Shown here piece by piece: positions 25,601-35,999 of a stretch of 64,000 bases of DNA. The notes beneath the pieces were generated by a model. The model was given only the letters and a program-made list of their open reading frames with translations. It was not told where the DNA came from and did no database searches. Position numbers and translations under genes: made by a program. Source of the DNA: Motacilla alba alba (taxonomy: Eukaryota; Chordata; Aves; Passeriformes; Motacillidae); the NCBI RefSeq assembly GCF_015832195.1, contig NC_052027.1:14318149-14382148 (forward strand). The letters run 5' to 3'. Numbering within the stretch: position 1 is the stretch's first letter; each line of letters begins with the position of its first letter.

Positions 25601-27990
25601 TTCCTATAGCGGGCATCTTGCCCCCAAAGCTGGTGGCACCAGGGAGCACGGCATTCCGCGGCACCCAGCAGCACCCAGACAGGCGGCGGTGGAGCAGTCC
25701 CGGCACCCTGCCCTCTCCTCTCACCCTTCTCCTCTCACCCTGGCCCCCCAACACAACAGGCACTTCAGATTGCCTCCCACGGTGCTCCCGGGGGGCTGTG
25801 CCGGCTGGGAAGGCTGCGGGGGCTGCCACCGAGCATAATGGGGCTATTGATGGCCGAGCCAGCGGCCCCGGCACGGCACAATGGGGCCTTGTCTGCTGGC
25901 CCGGCTCCCGCTCCTGCCCAGCCCGTGCCCAGCTCAGGACACCCCCTTTCCCGAAACCTCGCAGCTCACCCAGGTGCCAGCCAGGGCAAACCCTGCCTTG
26001 ACCGAGCCAGCGAGTACTGCGAAGGAGCAGCAGGTGGGAGCCACCAGGTGAGCCCCTGTCCCATAAACCAGAGCCCGGGGAAGGAGCACTGCTTGGGAAA
26101 CTTCCCAGCCTGGTGGTACTCACCCTGCCACCCCCGCTGGGACAGGGCTCGGGGGTTCCTGCTCAGCTGTGGGGTGACAGGAACAAGGAGGTGGTACATG
26201 CCCAATGATGCCTTCACTTCCATCTCAGGACCATGTCCGAGCCTGCTGGCGCCCAGTACCCACTGTGGGGAGGCAGGGACCTCACTGCTTCCCAGGGAGC
26301 TCCATTGTCCCAGGTACCCAGTGCCACAGCCCCCCTCCACGGGCCAGCCCGGCGCCCCAAACCCACCATCTCACCTGCTGTGGTGCGTGGGCTCTGCCGG
26401 AGCTCGCCTGCCTCCTGGCCCGGCGGGTAAGCTGGGGCTCTGTCTGCCGCCGGCTCTTTAAACCCCAAATCCCCGGTGCTGGGCGCCAGTCCCGCCAGCG
26501 GCGGGGGTGGAGGGAGGGGATGCAAAGCCCCGGTCCCTGCTCCCGGGGCCGGCACCAACAAAAGGCAACTGTGTCGTGTGTCCTCCCTCTGCACCCAGCG
26601 ACCTGCTCGGCCGCTTGGGAGCAGCCCCTCGGGACCGCAGGGCTTTCGGGGTGCTGCCACCCCCTCTGCCTGCACTGAAAAGGGAAGAGAGGTGCGAGCA
26701 AGCCCAGGAATCCCGATCACAGCCGCCGTACATCCCGATGTCCCCAAGCACCCGTTCCTGCCTGCTCGGTCCTGTTCCTGCCTTGGAGGAGTGCCAGGGT
26801 GAAGGCACTCATCACCGTCCCAGTGCCTCATCTGCTCCTGCAAAGTCCAGCCCAGCAAGGCTGGAGGGGGAGGAAGGGGATGTGGCTGCTGCCGTGGTGC
26901 CCGTTCTGGGGGGATCCACACCACGGTACCCCCACAGCTGCCGTGGGGCCGGGGGAACCCCCCTGCGGTCCGAAGGCCGAGCAGCCGGTGACGCCTCATT
27001 AATGTGGGGTAAATGTGTAACGAGCTGGGCTGGGGCCGTTTGAGCCGCATGACTTCTCCTGCCTTCCCGGCGTCCTGGGAGCAGGGGATTGAGTGGCTCT
27101 GTCGCAGTAAGAGCCACTCAGGCAGGGCAGGACAGAGGAGGAAAGTCCGTGTCGTGGCTGGACATGCTGGGGTGTCCAGCGCTGGCTCGGCGGAACTGAG
27201 TGGGCAGCGCGCTGGGCTGGGCTGGGCACAAGCCCAGTGCTGGAGGGAGAGGATGATCTCAGCCCATCTGCCCTCCAAGAGGGCATGAGGCGAGAGAGCA
27301 AGGGAGCAAAGCTTTGTTCAGCAGTGCCTGCCAGCATGGGAGGCAATGGGCACCATTTTAATAAAAAAACAAAACAGGAAATTCCATCTGGAGGCAAGGG
27401 AATGTGTTTTTCTTCTGTGACAGTGGCCAGGTGCTGACACAGCTGTGCCAGAGGCCGCAGAGCATCCAGCCACGAGGATCTGTGCCCAAGCAGCCGGCAC
27501 CAGCTGATCCATTCCTGCCGTGGGGTGGGCTCAGGGCAGCCAGGGACTCTGCCAATACCGTGCCGGGCCCCAGCCTCCCTCCTGGCAGCTGTGACCTCGC
27601 AGGTGGAGAGGGGCTGGAGCACATGATCCTGGGATGTCAGTGCCGCCACAGGGCTGCGCTCTTAGCATGTTATTGCAGAAGTGACAGTGGACCACCGTGC
27701 TGTGCCATGTGGTACCAGGTGAAACCCCAGCACACCTCAGTGTTAAGCTCTATGGAAAGCACTAGGGTGGCCAGAGGCCTCAGGAAGCAGATGCCACCCA
27801 CTGGAGGTTGTGCGAGGCAGCACGGCCACCACTGCCCACGGGATAGATTGGGGGACTGGGGCCGTCCCACAGAGGGGCTGGCAGAATTCTGGGGTGCAAG
27901 TGGGGGCAGAGGGCTTCTTGGGACACACATCTGGAGGAATGTGGGCCAGAGTCACATGGGTGTGAGAAGGCAGGGGGTGCTGGGGAAGCC
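22700..27990. other. Gene-free stretch of the SEMA3B-SLC38A3 interval, part 1
   Basis: No exon pair with matching phases or recognisable protein was found on either strand. The segment contains a CpG-rich patch at about 23.2-23.8 kb, an exact MEF2-type motif (TTAAAAATAG, 25336-25345), a GGATTAG/CTAATCC pair near 24.76-24.81 kb, and a short A/T-rich block at about 27350-27420 beside the otherwise GC-rich sequence. Confidence 0.5.
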
Positions 27991-28019
27991 CCCGTAGGGC
28001 CTGGATGCAGGCACGGAGC

Positions 28020-28690
28020 AGGCAGATGTGGGCAGAGTGCAGGTAGTGGGCAGGCAGGGTGTGGAGAGCGGGCAGGGTGCGGGCAGGGGGCAGGGGGCGG
28101 GCAGGGGGCGGGCAAGGGGCGGGCAGTGGGCAGGGGGCGGGCAGGGGGCGGGCAGGGTACGGGCAGTGGACAGGGTGCGGACAGGGGGCGGGCAGGGTAC
28201 GGGCAGTGGACAGGGGGCGGGCAGGGGGCGGAGTGCGGGCAGGGGGCAGGGGGCGGCAGGGGGCGGGCAGGGTACGGGCAGTGGGCAGGGTGCGGGCAGG
28301 GGGCGGGCAGTTGGCAGCCAGGGTGTGGGCGGAGTGCGGCAGTGGGCGGGCAGAGGGTGGGGAGCGAGCAGGGTGTGGACAGTGGGTGGAGGGCAGTGGG
28401 CAGAGGGCCAGGGGCATGCAGTGTGTAGAGGCTAGTGGGCAAGCAGGGGGTGGGCAGTGAGCGGGCAGCGGGCAGTGGGCAGGGTGCCGGGGGCGGGCCG
28501 TGGGCAGGGGGCAGTGGGCTGTGAGTGGGCGGTGTGCAGAGGGTGGGCAGTGTGCAGGGGGCAGGGGGCAGGGGGCGGGCAGAGGGTGGGCAGTGGGCAG
28601 CGGGCAGGGGATGGGCAGTGGGCAGTGGGCAGCGGGCAGGGGATGGGCAGGGGGCAGGGGCCGGGGGCGGGCAGAGGGTGGGCAGCGGGC
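28020..28690. repeat. G-rich minisatellite (GGGCAGGGGGC), strong G-quadruplex potential
   Basis: Nearly 670 bases made of variants of GGGCAGGGGGC, GGGCAGTGGGCA and GGGCAGGGTGC, all with G-runs on the plus strand. Dozens of closely spaced runs of three or more G make multiple G-quadruplex folds possible. Long open frames of proline/alanine/cysteine on the minus strand are artefacts of the array. Confidence 0.95.
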
Positions 28691-29250
28691 GAGGCCCGGC
28701 TGTGCCGCCGGCGGCCGCCAGAGGGCGGTGTCGCAGCGGTGCCGGCCGTGCCGCTCCGCCCCGCGCTGCCGCCGCTGCCCCCGCCGCTCCCGGCGCTGCT
28801 CCCGGCGCTGCTCCCGCTGCCCCCGCCGCTCCCGGCGCTGCTCCCGGCGGTGCCGCCGCTGCTCCCGCTGCCCCCGCCGCTCCCGGCGCTGCTCCCGGCG
28901 CTGCTCCCGCTGCCCCCGCCGCTCCCGGCTCTGCTCCCGCCGCTGCTCCCGCTGCCCCCGCCGCTGCCGCCGCTGCCCTCGGCGCTCCCGGGCAGGGCAG
29001 CGCCAGCTCACAGTGTCACGGGACCGCCAGGTCCCGCGTGGGTGGTGTGGGGTCACCAACGCCATGCCGGTCCCTCCAGCCGGTGCGAACCGGGAGCGGC
29101 TGGCCGGCGGCGGGGGTTGGCGGGGCCGGTGCTGCCGTAGCCCCGCGCTGACCTTGCCGGCGGCAGAGCGGGAGCGGGCAGCGCTCTAGGCAGAACCGGC
29201 GGAGCTGGAGCAGCCGCCCGTGGCCTGGCACCCATGGCCTGACCTTCCCG
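28690..29250. promoter_or_regulatory. Orphan CpG island in the SEMA3B-SLC38A3 interval
   Basis: CpG-dense sequence around and after the 30-bp tandem repeat with no protein-coding gene attached. It could drive a long noncoding RNA or be a distal first exon of a neighbour. Function is not visible. Confidence 0.4.
28735..28995. repeat. 30-bp CpG-rich tandem repeat (CTGCTCCCGCTGCCCCCGCC type)
   Basis: Tandem copies of a unit of about 30 bp, alternating CTGCTCCCGCTGCCCC and CGCCGCTCCCGGCG, sit inside a CpG island that continues to about 29.2 kb. The units translate to Leu/Pro repeats on plus or Arg/Gln/Glu repeats on minus. With no flanking splice logic these are not called as protein. Confidence 0.9.
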
Positions 29251-32200
29251 GGGGCAGCTGTAGTGCCGAGAGGGCAGCCGGGGGCCTGTATCCCCATTCC
29301 CCCCGGTACGGTGTCACCATTGTGTCACCATTGTGCCACGGTGGCTGCTCCTGCTGCTGATGGCATTCCCCATAGTCATCCCAGCGCTCATCTGTGCTTC
29401 CTGCCCCCCACCGGGCCAAGCGCTGGTGGAGCGTGGGTCCCGCTGCTCACAGGCAGGGTGGGGGTCCCAGCAGTGCCCCGGAGCGGGTGGTAGGACTTTG
29501 GGCGGTGTGGGATGTGCCCGGGGGAATGGGACTGGAGCTGGCCTCGGGTATCCCCCTGGCATCTGGTGGGACTGGGGTGGCTCTCCAACAGGGGAGCTCT
29601 GGGAAGGGTGCCAGGGGGACTTCTGTGAAGCACCGTGCTCTGCGGGAAAAGGTTCCAGGGAATGGGCTGTGGGGGAAACATGTGAGGTGGCTAGGCAAGG
29701 CCATGGCACGTGCCCTGGGCTTGTGCTGGCCTCCTGCCACCAACCAGCTGGCCCCAGCCAGCCCGCAGCCCTAGGGACTGGCCCAACCCCATGGCAAACA
29801 GGGCTGAATTGGGCGAGCTGACCCTTGGACTGGGCAAGGAGGGACGACCCCGCACCCAGGGCCAGTGGTCACAGTGCCACCCTGGCTGTACCTCACTTCT
29901 CCCGTGGGGGACAGCCCCTCTGCCAGCACAGTGGGTGCTTATCCTGGCTTCTGTTTCCCCTGCAGCCCCGGGCTCACTGCTGCCGCGGGGCAGGTGGGTC
30001 AGTACCATTAGCCCCCCGGCAGCACCGGGCAGAGCGCTGCTGCCAGCTCTGCTGGGTGGCAGAGGTGCCGGGGACAGGAGCCCTGGCTGGGGGTGCCGGG
30101 GGCTGGCTGCATGCCGGCGGTGGCAGGAGCCGGCCGGGGCTGTTTTGCTCTCTGTTTGCTCGGCCCTGGGGACGGCCAGCAATGCGGATCAAGGCCGGCG
30201 TCCTTCGGGCAGCCAATTGTTGTACAGCTCAGAGGGGAGGGAGAGGGGCAGCTGCCCCTGGGCTTTCCCAACCCTGGAGAGGGCCACCATGCCAGCACTG
30301 CCCAGTTTGAAACTGCACCAGGTTTAGTCCACCCAAACACAAGGCTGGGTGGTGCCAGCAGGGACCCCTGCCTGCCAAGACCCAGCAGCCACCACTCCCC
30401 AGCTGCCCCCTGGCTGGGGCAGGCACCCCACATCCCACCAGTGGGGCAGCTCAGGAGCCCCGGTGCTGTGGGACATGGCAGCCTCAGTCCTGAGTGCCAG
30501 CGCCTCCTCTTGTGCCTCTCTTGCTGAATCCTTTCCCCTGATGGGCCATGAAAGGGCCTTTATCCCCACTCCTCCTGGATCCCACCCGACAGGAGGGAGC
30601 CTGTGGTGGACTGTCTAGCTCTGGGACTGACAGTCACCCCAGCCAGTGAGGGAGTTCAGTACAGCCCTAGGGGTGCCTCTGTAGGGAGCCAGAGCAAACT
30701 GCCTTTTCGCTGGGACTGCAAGGGACCATTTCTGCTCCTTGGTCGGCTCTGGGCTGACCACAGCGCCCTGGGGAGAGGAGGGACACGGCTGTGGCCACGT
30801 CTCCATTTTTGGCCCAGTTATAAATAACTCTAAACAAGGATGCTACAGTTGTCTGGGCTGAAAGGTGTCCCTGGTCCTCCCCTGCTCCCTGGTCCCCAGC
30901 TCCCCAGCCATCTGCCACCCTGCTGCCCAGGCCCTGGGCAGTGTGCCTGGCATCCCCCAGGGGCCTCCCAGCCGGCTCCACGCTCCCTGACAGCTTGCAG
31001 GAAGCTTGGAGATGAACAGGAGAGCCCCTCCCCAGGGACTGGAGACCCCCCAACACTGCCCCACATTTCCTTCCACTGCCCCATGCTGCACTGCTGGCAT
31101 TGTCTTGTGCCTCCTCAGAGGTTCTGGCAGCTGCCTGAGCTCCCTCCCTGTCCTCAGGAAGCCTGGGTGGCTGCAGTGGGGAATGCTGAGCTCCCTGAGG
31201 CTTGGGGAGCTGACGGAAGGCAGCTCCCAGCCTGGAGAGACTCAGGCCCTGTGCACATGGGAGAGTTCCCCTGTGAGCAGGGGTCCCCCTGCAGAGTGGA
31301 GCTGCACCACCGTCCTGAGGGATAATTGCCAGATCATCCCTCCAGAGGCTGATGGCACCAACATCTCCTTGCCCACCCAAGAGAAAACAGTGCTGGCCCC
31401 ATGTCTGCCTTTCCAGAGGGATGTGGGGAGCAGCAGAGCCCAGCAATCGGGGTCACTGAGGAAACAAGCCAAGACCCAGGGGAGCTGGGTACTGGGCGCT
31501 GGATGTTTCAGGAGCATCATGGCTGCTTGGGTTTGTTTGGCTTGAAAGGCATTTGACTTGCATTTAAAGGCATTCAAGTCCTTGCTAAATCCTTGCTTAA
31601 TTACCTTAACAGCATTTAAGCCTTTGCTGCAGGATTGCTAAGGCACAGAAACAAAGACCCTGGCCCTGGTGGGGCTGTGGGTGCTGCCAGTGGGGATGGT
31701 GGGGACATGGCTGTCCCGTGTGGGTGGCAGAGACGAGCAGGCTGCCAGCAGGTGCCACCACCTCTGGAGGCAACTGAAGGGACAGTCTCCCAGTGCCAAC
31801 AAGAACAGTTTATTCCCACACCTTGTGGCTCAGGGCATCCTCCTGTCCACAAGAGCTCCCGAGCAGCCATGGTGCTTGATGGGTTGGAGCTGGGGGAGCC
31901 TGTGTAGGTCCCTCCAAACCCCTCAGCGGTGCAGGGAGAAGCATCAGGGTTACCCCGGGTCTTGTCCTGCAGCCCTTGGTTGGCAGATTGTGGCTTGGCA
32001 GGGAGGCGATGGAGCACAGAGATAACCCACCCTTCAGGTCTGCTGAGCAGTGCTTTGCTTCTGGCTTCTGTAAAGTTAATTGGTTTCGAGGTTCCAGGAA
32101 CAAACGAAGGAGAAAAACCCACTCTGCGATGTGCGGGATCATTGAATGCTCTCTGGTGAGTTATAATTGCAAATCATGTTTTGAAATCACATTAACCAAT

Positions 32201-34900
32201 TAGCCCGTGTTGTTGTTGTGCCCTGCCACATGACAGCATGTGCCGCGAGGGAGGCGGCCAAGGGCGAGGGAGGGGGCCACCAGCTGCTGCCCACCACCTC
32301 TGAGTGCAGGCACAGGCTGCCAGCACCACCGTGCTTCTGTGGAGGGAGGGCTGGGGGAGGAAGACTCCAGCCCTGGACATGGCCTCGGGCAGGTGTCACT
32401 CTGGAGTCCACCCAGCCCATGCTGCTGGCCACAGGCATCCCTCTCCTCTTACAATCAGCATTCCTTTTGTGCCTCACTTGCTTCATGGTTACAGCGTCAA
32501 GAGGGCAGTGGGGTCTTGGAGCCCCTGTGTGTGCCGGTGCTGTGTCTGTGGGACGCCCAGGGATGGGGACCAGAGGCACCCACTGGAATGTTCCTGGAAA
32601 GGGCAATCTCCGGGACACTTCTTGCTCGAGAGGTCACAGTGGTGGTGAGGGGAGCACTGCCTGGGCTGCAAATGTCCCCATTATCTCTGCCGTATCTTCC
32701 TGCCATCTGGGCTCTGGGAGCAGCGGGCAGTGGCAGGCAGCAGCAGGCAGCGGGCTCAGGGGCCGGAGAGGAAGCCGAGCGTGACAAGGAGAGCGTGTCC
32801 TGGCCATACATAGCACCCACTGCTTTGTGCCTGGGTCCTGGGCTGGCCTTGTCCCTGCTGTGACATTTGAGGCCGAGCGTTTTATGGGTTCACTTTAATC
32901 TTTGATCTCGAAGCACGGCTGAAGGATAAGAAATAGGGCAGCTTTTGGCCGGGGGAAATGGTGAGGAGGCAAACCCCACGGGGGTGTGCTGAGGGCAAGG
33001 GCTCTGGCACAGCACTCGGCTTGCTGCCACTGGTGAGGCTGCTGGAGAGACGAGCCGTGCTGTGCCGTGCTCCCCTGAAGGCTCCTCACATACGGGAATC
33101 CGGCGTCAAACTTTCCAGCCAGCTGGAGAAAACCGCACGACTGCAATTTTGCAATCCACTGGAGCCCTGACACCACCAGAGCCATTGGTGAGACTGGCCA
33201 GAGCTGCACTGGGGAAGCACTGTTGACCAGAGGGCTCGGGGTCGAGAGCAGGGTCTTAGCCCACCCCTCTCATGGCTCCTCTCTGCGTTGCCAGCCCGGC
33301 TGCAGGAGCCTGCAGCCACTGTGTGCCAAGTGCTGGGACAGGCTTTGGGAGGTTCTGAGGACATCTTCACTCTCTTTTCCTCCTCTCCTTACTGCTTTGA
33401 TTTTCTGCAAAGCTTCAGCTTGACACGTTGGGGCCCTTGTCTTCTGCCCACCTGGAAAGTGAGAGAGCACCGGTGAGGCTGTCACATGCTGGACAAGAGA
33501 GGGGACAGTACAAGGTAGACATGGCTGCATCTGTTCCAATAGCAGGGGAAGGGCATTTGGAGGCTGGGAGGGAGCAGACAGCCTCCAAATCACTTCCCAC
33601 AGGTCCTCCAGCATGCTACCCCAGGGCAGTGGCTGCACCCTGTGCCACGGGGCCACACTGCTGTCCCCAGGCCCCGCACCTGTGCTGTGTTTGCTTACAG
33701 GGCGGAAGCTCCTGGCCGCCTTTTCCAGCCCTGTGAGACGCGTTGCCGCCCATCCCGGGACGTTTCTCCGCAGGTGCCACGTGGCTGCACCCGCCTTCAC
33801 CAGAGCAGGGAAAGGGTTAAACTGATGGCTTGAGGCCAGCCATGCCCATCCTCTGGGTGCCTCTGGCTCCCCCGTCACACTGCCAAACCTGGCTGCCTCC
33901 AGTCCCCCGGCGTGCCAGCCAGCGCTGGTTCAGCACTTACGCATGCTGCTGTTATTAGAAATTAGTTAATGGAGGTTCGTCTGCAGCCAAAGGAGAGCGG
34001 CAGTAACAGGAGCCGCGGGATTGCCGGGAGCGGGAGGGCAGAGCTGCCACTGAATATTTAACATCCCTCGATGTCCAGGCGAGAGAGAGGGGGTGCCTCT
34101 TCTCCCGATGGCGACGCTCGCTGCTGGCTGGCAAAGCCGTTTTCATCCCAGGCTGCCCGAGGCTCCGCAAGGATTTATGAAAGATATGCATAACACAAAT
34201 AAAACCTTCCAGCAGCGCGCGGAGCCGTTCTGCCAATGCACAGCAGCTGGGCAGGGTTTGCAGCTCAGCACGGGAGGCGGGTGGACTCCCAAGCGCGGAC
34301 CCCCAAAATTTTCCTCTGAAGTAAAAGCTGGGCAGGACAGAGGAGCAGGAGGCAGTTTAGGGGTGGCAGACCTTGTAAAGGCACAGGGAATCTTTGGGGA
34401 CACAACTGGTGACTCCCTAGAGCTCATTGCTCTCCCTAAAGCATGTGGGATGCACTTGGGAGAAATTTCCTCTTTGGGGAACTGGGGATTTGTGTCTTCA
34501 TGAAAATAGACGTCTTTCAGCTCAAGTGGGGAGGTTTGATGGAGACTGGAGGAGGGGGCTGGCCTGTCCCAGTTACTCTGGGTCTTGTTGGGATGATTCC
34601 ACAGGGATTGCTTACTCCCGGTGTGCTGAGGTGCTGGGGCGAGTACTGTGCAGCGGCGGGCACCGTGAGCAGGGCAGCCAGCTGGGCTGGCTTAACGTGG
34701 GAGCAGCCTGAGCCCCCAGCCCAGGGAGAGACTCTGACTGAAGGAGCGCTGCTGGGTGACCTGTCCCTGTCCAAGGGTGGGGAAACGCTGTGCCCGCACT
34801 CAGCACACATGGATTTAGCCCTTCAAGTAGATTAGAGCGACTGCCCCAGCCCGGCTTCTTTGGAACAGCCCCTGGCCTCCTGCGGGAGCCTCAGCTGCCG
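29250..34900. other. Gene-free stretch, part 2, with several AT-rich regulatory-looking blocks
   Basis: No gene is supported. In this GC-rich setting four compact AT-rich, motif-dense blocks stand out: 30795-30840 (CArG box beside a MEF2 site), 31540-31640 (GCATTTAA repeats), 32060-32210 (reciprocal TTAATTGG/CCAATTAG sites and an octamer-like TGCAAAT) and 33940-34210 (ATTAGTTAATGG, ATATGCATAA). These look like enhancers, but conservation cannot be tested here. Confidence 0.45.
30803..30827 (+). promoter_or_regulatory. Adjacent SRF CArG box and MEF2 site
   Basis: CCATTTTTGG (30803-30812) is a perfect CArG box, CC(A/T)6GG. Five bases later TTATAAATAA (30818-30827) is an exact match to the MEF2 consensus YTAWWWWTAR. 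Close SRF/MEF2 pairing is typical of muscle and immediate-early elements; the target gene is unknown. Confidence 0.55.
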
Positions 34901-35039
34901 TAGGCAGGGATGCTCGGTGGGGTGTCGATACCTGGCCGGGTAGGGGTGCCCCACACAGTGATCATGCTTGAGGGGCACGGATACCTGGCGCCACGTGCGC
35001 TGCGTTGGGGATGCTTGGTGACTGCCCTAATCCCGATGG

Positions 35040-35900
35040 AGCAGCGCTGCCGGGACACTGATGCCCGGGGGGATGATGCCTGCCGGGGGGGATGATTCGC
35101 TCGCGGGAGGTGATGCCCAGGGTGACACTGATGCCCGGCGGGGCGGCGATGCCCCGTGGGCGGCCGTGCCCGAGGAGCGGTGGTCCCGCCGGAGCGGCGC
35201 GGGGCGGGGCGGGGCGGGACAGGGGTCGGTCGATGCAGGGCGGTCGCTCCACCCGCTCCCCAGCGCTCCTCCCGTGCCCCGGCGGAGAGCAGATTGGGAG
35301 CCTTCGCACTGGGGGCGGGATCGGCTCCGGTTTAATCTCGGGCTCCGCCGGATTACGGTCGCAGGATAGTCTCTAATCCGCGGCACCGGCCACCGGGGGC
35401 TGCTTGCCCCAGCCCGCAGCAGAGGCACCGCGGAGAGGGGGCAGGTAGGTCTGTCTGTCCGGTCTCCCCTGCCGCTCGCACTCCCAGGCTCGCTCCTCCG
35501 TGAAGCTCCGTGGTTGGAGGCTGCCGGGCGCTTGGACCCCTCACCTCCCCTAATTCTCCTCCGCACCCCATCCAGTCCTTTCCGACCCATCGCTCGCCGG
35601 CCCCGCTTTCCTCTCACAGCCCGGCTCTCTCTCCTCCTCCGTTTCCTCCTCCTCCTCCTCCTCCCGACGCCGGGCAGCACCGGGAAGGCTCCGGGGCCCG
35701 GCAGCTCTGGCAGGTGCTAGCGCCCCGGGGCTGTTTGCTTTGCTGTACTCCTGCCACTTGCCAGCGGCTGGCACCTTCCCACGGGTGGGTGACAGATCCC
35801 GCGGGGCAGGGGGAGGCAGAGCCCTGGCGCACCGCTGGGAACCCCAACTCCCGACCCTGCCCCTGCCCGGAGCGCGGTGCTGGGGGCTCCGGCGTGCATC
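35040..35900. promoter_or_regulatory. CpG island, candidate distal SLC38A3 first exon or noncoding RNA promoter
   Basis: CpG-rich with Sp1-like GGGGCGGGGCGGGGC near 35200. Sequence up to a good plus-strand donor (GGCAG followed by GTAGGT, about 35446) could be a noncoding first exon; SLC38A3 coding exon 1 begins after an acceptor at 42691-42692 and needs one. GGATTAC and CTAATCC (Crx/Otx-type motifs) lie at about 35349 and 35373. The link to SLC38A3 is speculative. Confidence 0.4.
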
Positions 35901-35999
35901 GTTCCGCTGATACTCACAGTGACACCCACCCCCAAACTCCCTTTACTTTCCCTTTTTTCTGCTTTAATTTTTAATCGCCCGTGGGAATGACATATGTTT

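Noticed and set aside
28020..28690. CRISPR-like repeat array
   Set aside because: Units are variable, contiguous and lack unique spacers; this is a eukaryotic minisatellite.
27743..29065. 440-codon minus-strand open frame over the minisatellites
   Set aside because: Its Pro/Leu/Ala and Arg/Glu/Gln repeats simply mirror the tandem arrays; no splice sites or domain.
35027..35680. Arg-rich 217-codon minus-strand open frame
   Set aside because: CpG-island composition artefact with no recognisable domain or exon partners.
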